From positions 2,232,001-2,296,000 of the forward strand of contig NZ_JQNN01000001.1 of assembly GCF_000745265.1 (NCBI RefSeq): DNA of 64,000 nt. Reading direction: 5' to 3'. The translations under genes and the position numbers were made by a program. Of this stretch, positions 17,947 to 26,977 are shown one piece after another; the first letter of the stretch is position 1, and each line of letters opens with the position of its first letter. The notes under the pieces are model-generated. The model had not been told where the DNA came from. It saw only the letters and a program-made list of their open reading frames with translations, and did not search any database. Source of the stretch: Massilia sp. 9096 (GTDB taxonomy: Bacteria; Pseudomonadota; Gammaproteobacteria; Burkholderiales; Burkholderiaceae_D).

Positions 17947-18861
17947 TATTATCCTCAATCTTTTTTAATAAAACTGATGGAGTTACGTGAGTTACAGCGT
18001 TTTGCCTCGGCAGGACGATCGGTCCTCCGGTGCTTTCCGGCCAAGTCGTCGATTGCCCTCCGGGCCGGATCGGAGAATGACGTGCATATATCGCAAACGG
18101 CCGACGAGCCACTCTACGCTTATCGATTTAACGATTACAACTTTAAAATTGTAAAGATGAGTGGATGTAATTTTTCCGCAACATAAAGAATCGGCACTTA
18201 TCCAGGCCAGATTAATTAATGCGTTAAAGAAACTAAATTTTTTAACGAGCCAATTTGGCCAGAGCTGCAGATATGCTTTGCATTGCGCCGATAGTATCCA
18301 CCTGGCGCAGCAAGGCGTTCGCAGCTGCTTCCCCCCCACGACTTCTGATGCTGCTGTTGAATGCAAACGCGGCGAAACATGCGATGCAGGGGCTGGATCT
18401 GCCCCAAACATTTACCCTCACGATTTGTCGGATGTGCCGCACCACTTATCAAAACCGGACGGTGTCGAAGTCAGGATCGCTAAAATACGGGAACAGCCCA
18501 ACCACGAACCGGTGGCTCTGAATGGCAAAGAAAATTCTGGCGAAGTAAATACAACTCAAACCATCGTCAATACATTCAGCTCATATTGGGACCGAATTGG
18601 TTTTACTGGACGGAGATGTTCAGATAATAGATGACGGCTTTCCGCCACCTGAAATTTCTAACAAAATACCAATACTGCATTGCCTGGATCGATTTTGTTC
18701 CGGGCGACGCCTCTTTCGATTCCAAAGGAAAAACCACATCGACGGCGGGCACCGGCATATCGCATCTGGCGCTTGCCCGTCCCGATCGGCCCGCGCTTCG
18801 GACAAGCGAGGCGTCGGCAGTCTGCTAACATAGCGCTAACCCTGTATCCGGAGTTCATCGC
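17947..18861. other. Long gene-poor intergenic region
   Basis: About 900 bases, richer in A/T than its surroundings, between the S53 peptidase and the DUF1289 gene. Open frames exist (for example 18161-18634 plus, and 18242-18445 minus), but none has a ribosome site, recognisable domain or convincing composition. It contains ATACCAATACTGC at 18666-18678, which matches 12 of 13 bases of the chitin-locus motif, and AATTGGTTTT at 18595-18604, also present upstream of the GH18 lipoprotein gene (8291-8300). It may be regulatory or a decayed insertion. Confidence 0.35.
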
Positions 18862-18936
18862 TTGTCCCCTACCGCACGAGAAACAGCAAACTTGCTCGAC
18901 CTGATCCGCACTGAATCGCGCACCTGTTCGAGGTAG
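18862..18936 (+). CDS. Possible 24-residue leader ORF upstream of DUF1289 gene
   Basis: A TTG-initiated frame of 25 codons (starting TTG TCC CCT ACC) ends at TAG 18934-18936, six bases before the DUF1289 start. GGAG lies at 18850-18853, eight bases upstream. It might be a small leader peptide coupled to the next gene, or chance. No conserved motif is recognised. Confidence 0.2.
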   Translation: MSPTARETANLLDLIRTESRTCSR

Positions 18937-18942
18937 GCAGCC

Positions 18943-19119
18943 ATGGCCGTCAAATCGCCCTGTGTCGAGCTGTGCCAGTTCGACGGCAAGACCGGGCTGT
19001 GTACCGGATGCATGCGCACGCGTCTCGAAGCGCGCGAATGGAAGAAGATGACCGACCACCGCCGGCACCAGATCATCAACGAACGCGCGCGGCGCGAGAA
19101 AAAGCTGGCCGAGCGATAG
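18943..19119 (+). CDS. DUF1289 family small cysteine-motif protein
   Basis: A 58-residue protein. Four cysteines in the pattern SPCVELCQFD...GLCTGCMRT match the DUF1289 (PF06945) signature, which suggests metal binding; the tail EWKKMTDHRRHQII is also typical of the family. Its function is not established. The ATG at 18943 has GAGGTAGG upstream. It is followed by the DUF3147 gene at 19227 on the same strand. Confidence 0.85.
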   Translation: MAVKSPCVELCQFDGKTGLCTGCMRTRLEAREWKKMTDHRRHQIINERARREKKLAER

Positions 19120-19226
19120 CGCGGCCGGTGGAGGCAACCCATGCAAGATCCGACACGCCCTTCCCCTCCTGTGCAGCGCCGTTTCGCACAGGCGCTGACG
19201 GTCGCGCTCGGCCCGGTGGCGGTATC

Positions 19227-19577
19227 GTGACCTGGATCGTCACCAAATACCTGATCACGGCCGCTGTCGTGGTGCTGGTCTCCGAGTTTGCCAAACGCAG
19301 CGACAAACTGGGCGCGCTGGTCGCCGCGCTGCCGATGGTCACGGTGCTGACGCTCATCTGGCTGCATGTCGAGCGCCAGCCGGTGTCCAGGGTTGCGAAC
19401 CACGCCTGGTACACATTCTGGTACGTGATGCCGACGCTGCCCATGTTCCTGGTCTTTCCGGCGCTGCTGGAACGCTTCGGCTTTTGGCCTGCCCTGGCTG
19501 CGTGCGTGGTCCTGACCGTCGTGTGCTTCGCGCTGTTTGCCGCGCTGGTCAAAAAGTTCGGCATCGACCTGATGTAG
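19227..19577 (+). CDS. DUF3147 family small membrane protein
   Basis: A 116-residue protein with about four transmembrane helices (residues about 5-22, 33-48, 62-82 and 88-108). The family-typical blocks EFAKRSDKLGALVAALP and HAWYTFWYVMPTLPMFL are present. DUF3147 (PF11345) proteins are of unknown function. The start is a GTG at 19227; the frame is open upstream into an unlikely hydrophilic stretch, and the mature-looking sequence begins MTWIVTKYLITAA. Confidence 0.82.
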   Translation: MTWIVTKYLITAAVVVLVSEFAKRSDKLGALVAALPMVTVLTLIWLHVERQPVSRVANHAWYTFWYVMPTLPMFLVFPALLERFGFWPALAACVVLTVVCFALFAALVKKFGIDLM

Positions 19578-19586
19578 CTTGGCGCA

Positions 19587-20750
19587 CTAGCGCGACGCCC
19601 GGACCACGCGGCCCTTGGCCAACAGCTGCGCCTTGAACCATTGACGCACGCGCGGCGTGTTCGCTTCGAATGGGAGACTGAACCAGTAAGCGCCCGCTAC
19701 GAGCACCAGGTAACTGGCGCAATACACCAGGAAATCGGACAGCCGGTACGGCGAGAGCTGGCCGATGCCGAACAGCGACCACAGCAGATGCCCTATCACC
19801 AGCATCATCGGCACGTGGGCCACGTACAGGGTGAACGAGAAGTTCGCAAAGAAGCGGCCGATCCGGTCCAGCCGGTCCAGCATCGGCGTCGCGCGGCGCT
19901 TGAACTGCATGCTCGACAGGAACAGCACGAAAACCAGGCTGAACAGCAGGTACTGGAGATAGCTGTCCGGCGCGATGTCGCCCTTGCCTTTCATACGGAT
20001 CGCCAGCGCACTGCAGGCCAGCAGCAGCGTCAGCCCCCAGCGCCAGACCGGTCCGGCCTCGATCCGGATGCGCGAAAACAGCACGCCCAGCAGCCAGAGC
20101 GAGAAGTACAGCAGGATGGCCGCGGGCACCAGCCGGGCGATGACGGCGATCGCCAGCAGCGCGGCGATGCGCGTTGCGCCCGGCCGCCCGGGAAACGCCA
20201 GCACCAGCAGCGGGAACAGCACGTAGTACCAGGTCTCGTTGGCCAGGCTCCACAAAGGGAAGTTGCCGCCGAACGGCGGCACGACGATGGTCTGCAGCCC
20301 GAGCAGGTTGCCGGCGAAGACGCTCGCCGAGTACGGCTCGCCTGCGTCCAACGACAGCTGCGAACGGTCGAGCAGGCCGAGCACGGCGCCCGCCAGCAGC
20401 ACCACCGCGAAGGTCGGCGCCAGCACCACCCACAGCCGCGAGACCCGGTCGACCGCATAATGCTGGAACGCATGCTCCGCGCCCAGCTTGTTGAGGAAGC
20501 TGCCGCCCACCAGCCAGCCGCTGAGCACGAAGAAGACGATCACGGCCAGGTAGGCGAACCCGGTGCCGAACACCAGGCCCTGGAACAGCAAGGGTGGGCT
20601 CGTCACGGTGCCGAAACCGGGATACATCTGCGCGCGCAGGTGCGCCGCCGCGACCTGCAGCGCCGCCAGGCCGCGCAGCAAGGAAATCAGCATGGAATGC
20701 CAGGCGTCCTCCTGCAGGTTGCTCTTCCCGAGAACAGTGATCTTCGGCAT
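19587..20750 (-). CDS. Acyltransferase family 3 membrane protein
   Basis: A 387-residue integral membrane acyltransferase (Acyl_transf_3/OafA-like) with about ten hydrophobic segments. The N-terminal signature LISLLRGLAALQVAAAHLRAQ (in part, near residues 17-36) carries the conserved Arg and His of the family, and FFVLSGWLVG follows. Such proteins O-acetylate cell-surface polysaccharides or small molecules; the substrate is unknown. The ATG at 20750 has GGGGGA close upstream. It converges with the DUF3147 gene, nine bases apart. Confidence 0.88.
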   Translation of the reverse strand: MPKITVLGKSNLQEDAWHSMLISLLRGLAALQVAAAHLRAQMYPGFGTVTSPPLLFQGLVFGTGFAYLAVIVFFVLSGWLVGGSFLNKLGAEHAFQHYAVDRVSRLWVVLAPTFAVVLLAGAVLGLLDRSQLSLDAGEPYSASVFAGNLLGLQTIVVPPFGGNFPLWSLANETWYYVLFPLLVLAFPGRPGATRIAALLAIAVIARLVPAAILLYFSLWLLGVLFSRIRIEAGPVWRWGLTLLLACSALAIRMKGKGDIAPDSYLQYLLFSLVFVLFLSSMQFKRRATPMLDRLDRIGRFFANFSFTLYVAHVPMMLVIGHLLWSLFGIGQLSPYRLSDFLVYCASYLVLVAGAYWFSLPFEANTPRVRQWFKAQLLAKGRVVRASR

Positions 20751-21245
20751 ACATCCCCCGTCGTGAACGATTCCGATTGACGATATAAGCCAAATGCGCT
20801 TGGCATGCTGACCCGCCCCAAGCCAAGTGGCCTGCCGCTTGCCGGGCGCTTGCGCTACGTCGCGCCGCCACGGCCGGGACGCCGAGAGCAACGGCCTGCC
20901 GATTTCCACCGGCGCGAGGGGGACGATCGGTTCCTGACGGCGGACCTGGCATCGAGCATGGCCGCGTCATGCCATCGTCATAAAGCCGCACTAGCATACG
21001 TCTGTCCGCTGCACCGGAACGGTGTCGCGACAGCCCCAGTCCGGTCGGCTCGAGCACCGGCACCATTTTCAAGGGTTTGCGCACGCAAGCCCGGGACGCC
21101 TGCGAAGGAAGCCGGTTTTGGCTTACGACGACGACACGCTCGGCGACATCCTGCGGCGCATGGCGGACCACAAGCCAGTGAACAGCCGATGCGGAAATGC
21201 TCGGCATGGCGCATCGCCGGCCGTCGACGGAGGAAGAAGATCGCA
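20751..21245. other. Intergenic region without supported genes
   Basis: About 495 bases between the divergent acyltransferase and the hypothetical gene at 21246. A frame at about 21114-21248 contains a protein-like stretch (YDDDTLGDILRRMADHKPVN), but it has no convincing start and ends inside the next gene. I see no repeats or recognisable operators. Confidence 0.3.
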
Positions 21246-21665
21246 GTGAAAACCAACTATGACATGCGCGCCGTACGCCTGCTCGCGGAAGACGCCCGCT
21301 TGCGGCCGCTCACGCGGCACGTGCTCGTGACGCTGGTCTGGGCCACGCCGGTCGCGTTGCGCGGGCACGCCACCATGATTCCGCTGTCCGAACTGCTGCG
21401 CCGACTCAACACGGAAGCCGACGACCCCTGGCGCGGCACGGCCGAGCCCGAGGTGCTGAGCGCCATCGACGAACTCGACGAGGCGCACTGGAGCATGCCT
21501 TCGCTGGAAGGCGCCGCGATCGGCAGTTTTCTGAACGGCCATACCTTGTCCGAAGCCTCGGGCTTGCTTCACTTCCAGATCGACAACAACCTGATTGCGG
21601 CGCTCGATCAGATCAGCCAGCAACTGCAGGCGGATTCGGATGGTCCGCCGGAAACACGGCACTGA
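21246..21665 (+). CDS. Hypothetical protein
   Basis: A 139-residue cytoplasmic protein that I do not recognise. It begins at GTG 21246 with GGAGGAAG upstream; a nearby ATG at 21264 is an alternative. It is rich in acidic residues (DELDEAHWSMPSLEG in the middle) and ends in a helical stretch (NLIAALDQISQQLQADSD). The preceding stretch of the same open frame (20805-21245) looks non-coding. It converges with the TonB receptor gene across the terminator at 21689. Confidence 0.6.
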   Translation: MKTNYDMRAVRLLAEDARLRPLTRHVLVTLVWATPVALRGHATMIPLSELLRRLNTEADDPWRGTAEPEVLSAIDELDEAHWSMPSLEGAAIGSFLNGHTLSEASGLLHFQIDNNLIAALDQISQQLQADSDGPPETRH

Positions 21666-21688
21666 GCCAGGCGCCGGGCTGCGGCAAT

Positions 21689-21723
21689 AAAAAAGCCCGC
21701 AGGGGCCGTGTGCGCCTGCGGGC
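21689..21723 (-). terminator. Rho-independent terminator of the TonB receptor gene
   Basis: GCCCGCAGG (21695-21703) and CCTGCGGGC (21715-21723) form a nine-base stem. In the minus direction it is followed by TTTTTT. It lies 20 bp past the receptor stop codon at 21743. Confidence 0.85.
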
Positions 21724-21742
21724 CTTGGCCTGGATAAGCGGA

Positions 21743-24028
21743 TCAGAAATTGACTTTGAATTGCAGGCCGTAGGTGCGCGGCTCGTTCAGCATGCCGGTC
21801 AGGTTGTCGAAATCGATCGCGCCGGTGACCTGGATGCGGTTCGTGATGTTGCGCGAGTACGCCGCCAGCTCGTACTTGCCATTATCCCATTTGTAGCCGA
21901 CCCGCAGGCCGCCTTGGGCCAGCGGCTTGGCCTTGTATTCCCTGGCTTCGTACAGGAACATATTGTAGGTGCTGCGGTAGTCCCAGTCGGTCATGGCGTA
22001 CAGGTCGCCATCCTTGTACGGCACGCTGTAGGTCAGCGTAAAGTTGCCCTGCCACGTCGGCGCGCGCGGCAACGGATTGCCGTTGATGTAGACCGTGCCC
22101 GGGAAAGGTCCGGCGGGATTGGTCACGGTACAGCCGGCCACGCCGTTGGTATTGGCGTAGTTGCCGCAGTACTGCACGAACAGCTTGCCGTCCTTGATCT
22201 CGGTCTGGTTGTAGCTGCCGCCGAGCGTCATGCGCAGGTTGTCGGTCAGGATCGCCTGCGCATCCAGTTCGACGCCCTGCCCGGTCACCTTGTCGGCGTT
22301 GATCAGCTGGTTCATGTTGACCGTGCCGCTGCCTGCGGTCAGCTGCTTGTCCTTGACGCGGTACTGGAACACGCTGGCCGACAGGCGCGCGCGGCGGTCG
22401 AACAGGTCTTCCTTGATGCCGGCCTCGTACGACAGCGCCTTTTCCGCGCCGGCGAAGGACGGTCGGTCGCTCAGGCCGCTCAGGCGCCCCTGCATGCTGG
22501 GTGCGCGGTAGCCGGTGGCGACGCGTGCGAACAGGTTGGTGTCCTTGTCCAGCGCGTACATGGCGCTGGCGTCCCAGCTGACGTTGTGGCTGGTGTTGTC
22601 GATGACGAAGGGCCCGGCCGTGGTCGCCTCGACGCGCTTGGCCGAGAAATCCTTGCTGTCGGTCGTGTAGCGCAAGCCGCCGCGCAGCTTGAGCTTGTCG
22701 CTGACCGCGTAGTTCAGGGTGCCGAAGGCGGCCCAGGAACGGGTGTCCTGGGTCTGGGTCGAGTAGAACGGATTTTGCGGATTGCCGGCGCTGAGCGAAT
22801 CGAAGGCGATGCTGTCGATCTGGATGTGCTCGCGGAACAGGAACACGCCGCCGATCCATTGCAGCGGGCCGGCGTAGTTCGATTCGGCGCGGAACTCCTG
22901 CGTGAACTGGTGGTGGTTCGGCAGCACGTCGGCGGTTTCGACGGCGAACGGGATGTAGCCAGGGCCCATCGGCGGGGCGTACACCGCGCCGTAGCCGCCG
23001 TCGACGTCGGCGCGGCTGTAGAAATGCGCCGATTCGTAGCCCGTGATCGAATGCAGCGTGACCTCGCCCAGGTTCCAGTTCAGGCGCATGTTGGCGCCCT
23101 TGGTGCGCAGGGTCTGCTTGTTGATGCCGTCGGTCGGGTAATTGCCGTAGTCGAAGCCGTCGACCAGCTCGTTCGTGCCCTGCTTGATGATGTTGGCGCG
23201 GAACAGGGTCGCATTGTTGCCGAGGTCGCGCGCGTGCACGTTGAACAGCGCGCTGAAATCCTTGTTCGGCTGCACCAGCACCTGCAGGCGCAAGGCGTTG
23301 TCGTGGTAGCCCTCGAGGTCGCGGGTGCCGGTCGGACGCGGGTTGTGCACGCGGTCGTCGCGGTTCTGCGTCTGCACCGACAGGCGCGCCGCCACCGTGT
23401 CGCTCATCGGCAGGTTGTAGACGCCTTCGGCATTCTTCGCGCCGTAGTTGCCGATCCCGAGGTTCAGGTAGCCTTCGGTCTTGAACTGCGGCTTGACCGA
23501 ATCGAACTTGATCACGCCGGCCGGCGAGTTACGCCCGAACAGCGTACCCTGCGGTCCGCGCAGCACCTCGATCTGGTCGACGTCGAACACCGGGAAGCCC
23601 TTGAGCATCGGGCTTTCCTGGACGATGTCGTCGACCACCAGGCCGACCGGCTGCGACGCGTTCAGGTCGAAGTCGGTATTGCCCTGGCCGCGGATATAGA
23701 AACGCGGGAACGAGCGGCCGTAATCGGATTCGACGCTGAGGCTGGGCGTGCGTCCCGACAGGAAGCGGATGTCGTCGCCGCCGGCGATCAAGGCGTCCAG
23801 GTGGTCGCCCTTCAGGGTGCTGACCGACAGCGGCACTTCGCGGATGTTCTCGGAGCGGCGCTGGGCCGTCACGATCACCGATTCCAGGCGCTGCGGCGCC
23901 AACGCGGCCTCGGGCGTGGTGTCGGCGCTGTCCTGGGCCAGCACGCAGGTGGGAAACGCGCCCGCGACGGCGAGCGCCAGGATCGACAGCGCCGGGTACA
24001 GCGAGATGGTAGGTGTCTTGGTCATCAT
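21743..24028 (-). CDS. TonB-dependent receptor
   Basis: A 761-residue outer-membrane receptor. Signal peptide to about residue 32 (cleavage after VLAQ). A TonB-box-like region SVIVTAQRR lies near residue 50. The plug holds REVPLSVS, RFYIRGQG and VEVLRGPQGTLFGRNSPAGVI, the classic receptor signature. The C-terminus ends in an aromatic residue (LQFKVNF). It resembles the iron/FyuA-like and vitamin-type receptors of sphingomonads and burkholderiales rather than the large sugar receptors at 3633 and 36514. Its ligand is unknown and no substrate genes are adjacent. The start is one of two tandem ATGs (24028, 24025). Confidence 0.88.
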   Translation of the reverse strand: MMTKTPTISLYPALSILALAVAGAFPTCVLAQDSADTTPEAALAPQRLESVIVTAQRRSENIREVPLSVSTLKGDHLDALIAGGDDIRFLSGRTPSLSVESDYGRSFPRFYIRGQGNTDFDLNASQPVGLVVDDIVQESPMLKGFPVFDVDQIEVLRGPQGTLFGRNSPAGVIKFDSVKPQFKTEGYLNLGIGNYGAKNAEGVYNLPMSDTVAARLSVQTQNRDDRVHNPRPTGTRDLEGYHDNALRLQVLVQPNKDFSALFNVHARDLGNNATLFRANIIKQGTNELVDGFDYGNYPTDGINKQTLRTKGANMRLNWNLGEVTLHSITGYESAHFYSRADVDGGYGAVYAPPMGPGYIPFAVETADVLPNHHQFTQEFRAESNYAGPLQWIGGVFLFREHIQIDSIAFDSLSAGNPQNPFYSTQTQDTRSWAAFGTLNYAVSDKLKLRGGLRYTTDSKDFSAKRVEATTAGPFVIDNTSHNVSWDASAMYALDKDTNLFARVATGYRAPSMQGRLSGLSDRPSFAGAEKALSYEAGIKEDLFDRRARLSASVFQYRVKDKQLTAGSGTVNMNQLINADKVTGQGVELDAQAILTDNLRMTLGGSYNQTEIKDGKLFVQYCGNYANTNGVAGCTVTNPAGPFPGTVYINGNPLPRAPTWQGNFTLTYSVPYKDGDLYAMTDWDYRSTYNMFLYEAREYKAKPLAQGGLRVGYKWDNGKYELAAYSRNITNRIQVTGAIDFDNLTGMLNEPRTYGLQFKVNF

Positions 24029-24219
24029 TGTTATCAAGTCAAAAGGAAAGACTGCCGGGACGGCCCGGGGTCACCCGGGCTTGTCGATACAAATTACCTT
24101 AAGGAAATGATATCAAACGACAATTTGGTGACAAAGGGATATTTACGATATCGGGGCAAGGGTGTCCGATTCGGCGTGTTTACACGACGAGGCGATCGGC
24201 GATTCGCGGATGGCGCCAG

Positions 24220-26757
24220 TCACGCATGCGAGCGCCGTCCGATATGCAGGTGAAATCCCAGGTGCGCGATCCGGTCCCAGTTTCCGAAATGGGACGCAAT
24301 CCGCCCCTCGGGAAGCGCGAGCCAGACCAGCGCCAGGCCGAACAGCACGCTCGCCACGTCGGCCCTGCCCTGATGCCCCGGCAGCAGCCATGGAACGGCG
24401 ATCAGCCAGGCCCCGAAGGCGATGTTGGCCAAGCGCAGCGGCCGCGCCACTTCGCCCCAGGCCATGATCGAGAACGTCACCACCAGCGAGCCGACGACGT
24501 GGTCGCTGGCGGCGGCGGGTCCGCCGGTGTCGAACAGCAGGCGCGAGCACATCAGTACGACGCCGATGGCGGTGCTGACCAGGAGCGTCCAGGGCAGCGT
24601 CACGCCAGAGGTCAGCATTTCGCGCAGCACCGCGCGCGCCGGCTTTTCGAAGTCGTCCGAGTCGTCGGCGCTGCCGCCGTCCATGGTGTCGCCATGCAGC
24701 AGCAGGTACAGGAGCGGCCTGCCCTGCGCCCGCCGCGCGCGCAGGAACTGCAGCGTGGCGACGATCTCGTCGAACGAATACGGTATCTGCAACAGCATCG
24801 CGAGGGCGCCGGCCAGGCACAGCGTGCACCAGGTACCGATCACGATCGGCTGGATGATGATGAAGAACACGCTCACCGCGCCCAGCGGAACGATCAGGAT
24901 GCCGAATAGCAGCACCAGCCACGGCATCGTACGCCAGCGGCGCTTGTCGCCGATCACGCCGGTCACGATTTCCAGCACGTAGACCGAGGCGCCGAGCCCG
25001 GCGTCGGCGACCGGCCAGGCTTCCGAAACCGATGATGTGACGATCCGTTCGCTGCCGCTGCCGAAGAACGGGTCCCAGGCCGCGTCGATGTGGCCGAGCT
25101 GGTAAGCCGCCAGGTAGCGCGAGATGAACAGGCCGACGAAGGCCAGCGCGATGATCGGGATGCGGTTGGTCCAGCCCGACGGACTGTAGTCCCATCCCGG
25201 CGGCGCATCCGGTCCCGTCATGCGCGCCGCCGGGCCGATACCCGGCGTCGGCGCGACCGCGACGGCCAGCGTGATCACGAGCGCGCCCACCAGGGTGTCG
25301 TTGGCGTAGGCGGCAGCGTTCGGCGTCCAGAACAAGAGCGGCGCGAACAGCAGCCACAGTCCGAGCCCGGCCACCGTCCAGCGCGCGAAGCCCGCGTCGC
25401 GCGCGAGCGACCACAGCGCGAACGCGACGATCAGGCCGCCGGTGACCACGTCGTTCGCCGCCATCCAGGTGTCCGAGAATGGCAGTCCGCGCCCGGTCGG
25501 CGTGGCCGGCTCGATGCGCTGCATCCAGTTCCGGGTCAGCCCGAACACGAACGGACTGCTCATCAGCCAGGCCCCCAGCGCGGCATTGGCGAAGTGGCAC
25601 CACAGCGTGCGCTGGTGTTCGGTGCGTTCGAGCGCCCGGCAGTCCGCCAGCAGCGCCGCGCCTGCCGGCCCGCCCTGCCCGGCATCCTCCATCCAGAGCG
25701 GCAACGCGATCCGGTTGCGCCGGTACCAGGCGGCCGGATCCTGGCGCAGCCTGCCGACGATGGCGGGCAGGCTGCGCCGCAGCGCATGCAGCGGGCGCCA
25801 CCCGAGCAGCTGTTCGGCCCGTGTAATGTCCAGCTCATAATGGTCGTCCGCCAGCTCGACCATGAAGGGGCGCACGAACGGCTTCTGTCCACCATCGAGG
25901 GCATCCGGCACGATGTCCTCCAGCTTGTCCTGAAGCCAGGCGCCGCCGGTGGCGACCGGTTTCGGGATGCGCCGGGTGTCCCAGGGTTCGCCATGGATCA
26001 GGTGGCCGAGCAGGTTCTGCAAGGCCGCGTAGCTTTCGGTGACGGGCTCGCCGACCAGGATCGCGGTTTCCTGCGGCAAGGCGGCGCGCCGGTCGACCGC
26101 TGCCCGGAACGCGCGCGCGACGTCCTCGATGTGCACCAGGGCCTGGCCGTGCGTGGGGTCGCCGGGAAACACGCGACTTTGCATCTGGCGCTCGTGGATG
26201 CGCTGGATCTGCCAGGCCAGCGACGGCAGCTCGCAGTCGTCCGTGTACACCCCGGCGATGCGCACGACCAGCGCCGGGATCGCGCCGCGCGCCCCCGCAA
26301 CCACCTGTTCGGCCGCCAGCTTCGAGCGCGGATACGGCCATGCCGGCGCCAGTGGCGCGTCTTCGCGGATCGACCGTCCGGGCGCCGTCGGCGCGTGCAC
26401 CAGCATCGTGCTGGCATACACGAACTGCTCGACCTCGAACGATTGCAGCGCACGCAGCAGGCGCCGGGTGCCTTCGACGTTGATCGCGTCGTAGGCGGGG
26501 TTCTCCTCGCCCGAGAAATCGTAGAAGGCCGCCAGGTGGATCACCGACGCGATCCGGTTCCCGTAACGTTCCTGCAAGAGGGCGCAAGCCCTGTCCAGCG
26601 CCGCATCGGAACCGATGTCGGCGTCGATGCAGTGTTCGCCCTGGCAGCGGCGCTCCAGGCCGACGACGGTGTAGGTGTCCGCCAGCGCGGCGCCGATCGC
26701 ACTGCCGAGCCTGCCTTCCGAACCCGTGATGAGCACTACCGGCTTCGACGATTCCAT
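24220..26757 (-). CDS. NAD-dependent epimerase / SPW-repeat / VKOR-like fusion membrane protein
   Basis: An 845-residue fusion. Residues 1 to about 330 form a short-chain epimerase/dehydratase domain with a nucleotide-binding GSEGRLG near residue 12 and the catalytic YPRSK (Tyr-x3-Lys). From about 400 on there are around 12 membrane helices, including SPW-type repeats (GAWLMSSPFVFG, GLWLLFAPLLFW, GAWLIAVPWLL). A vitamin K epoxide reductase-like core has the active-site pair TWCTLC near residue 660. The two extra loop cysteines of classical VKOR are not visible. It may couple a quinone-linked redox step to a sugar or lipid modification; this is inference. The start ATG at 26757 has AGGGAGAA upstream. 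Confidence 0.82.
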   Translation of the reverse strand: MESSKPVVLITGSEGRLGSAIGAALADTYTVVGLERRCQGEHCIDADIGSDAALDRACALLQERYGNRIASVIHLAAFYDFSGEENPAYDAINVEGTRRLLRALQSFEVEQFVYASTMLVHAPTAPGRSIREDAPLAPAWPYPRSKLAAEQVVAGARGAIPALVVRIAGVYTDDCELPSLAWQIQRIHERQMQSRVFPGDPTHGQALVHIEDVARAFRAAVDRRAALPQETAILVGEPVTESYAALQNLLGHLIHGEPWDTRRIPKPVATGGAWLQDKLEDIVPDALDGGQKPFVRPFMVELADDHYELDITRAEQLLGWRPLHALRRSLPAIVGRLRQDPAAWYRRNRIALPLWMEDAGQGGPAGAALLADCRALERTEHQRTLWCHFANAALGAWLMSSPFVFGLTRNWMQRIEPATPTGRGLPFSDTWMAANDVVTGGLIVAFALWSLARDAGFARWTVAGLGLWLLFAPLLFWTPNAAAYANDTLVGALVITLAVAVAPTPGIGPAARMTGPDAPPGWDYSPSGWTNRIPIIALAFVGLFISRYLAAYQLGHIDAAWDPFFGSGSERIVTSSVSEAWPVADAGLGASVYVLEIVTGVIGDKRRWRTMPWLVLLFGILIVPLGAVSVFFIIIQPIVIGTWCTLCLAGALAMLLQIPYSFDEIVATLQFLRARRAQGRPLLYLLLHGDTMDGGSADDSDDFEKPARAVLREMLTSGVTLPWTLLVSTAIGVVLMCSRLLFDTGGPAAASDHVVGSLVVTFSIMAWGEVARPLRLANIAFGAWLIAVPWLLPGHQGRADVASVLFGLALVWLALPEGRIASHFGNWDRIAHLGFHLHIGRRSHA

Positions 26758-26977
26758 GTCGTTCTCCCTTGCTGGTCCTCGCTTGCGCGAGCGCGCAACC
26801 CTTGTGGACTCAGACCACGCGTGCGGCGGAAAGATCGAGCTTGATTGCGTTTCGGTGTAGCCCAATTCGTCGCATTGACACACGTCTATGTTACGGTCAA
26901 GATGCAGAGCGCGCTGGAAAGCTTTCCATATCCATCCGCATAGCCGAGCCAGACATTACAAAGAGATGGAGACACAG

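Noticed and set aside
18161..18634. A 157-codon frame in the gene-poor region
   Set aside because: It has no ribosome site, no recognisable motif, and a composition like non-coding sequence.
20805..21245. N-terminal extension of the hypothetical gene at 21246
   Set aside because: The extra 147 residues look non-coding, and a good ribosome site precedes the GTG at 21246.
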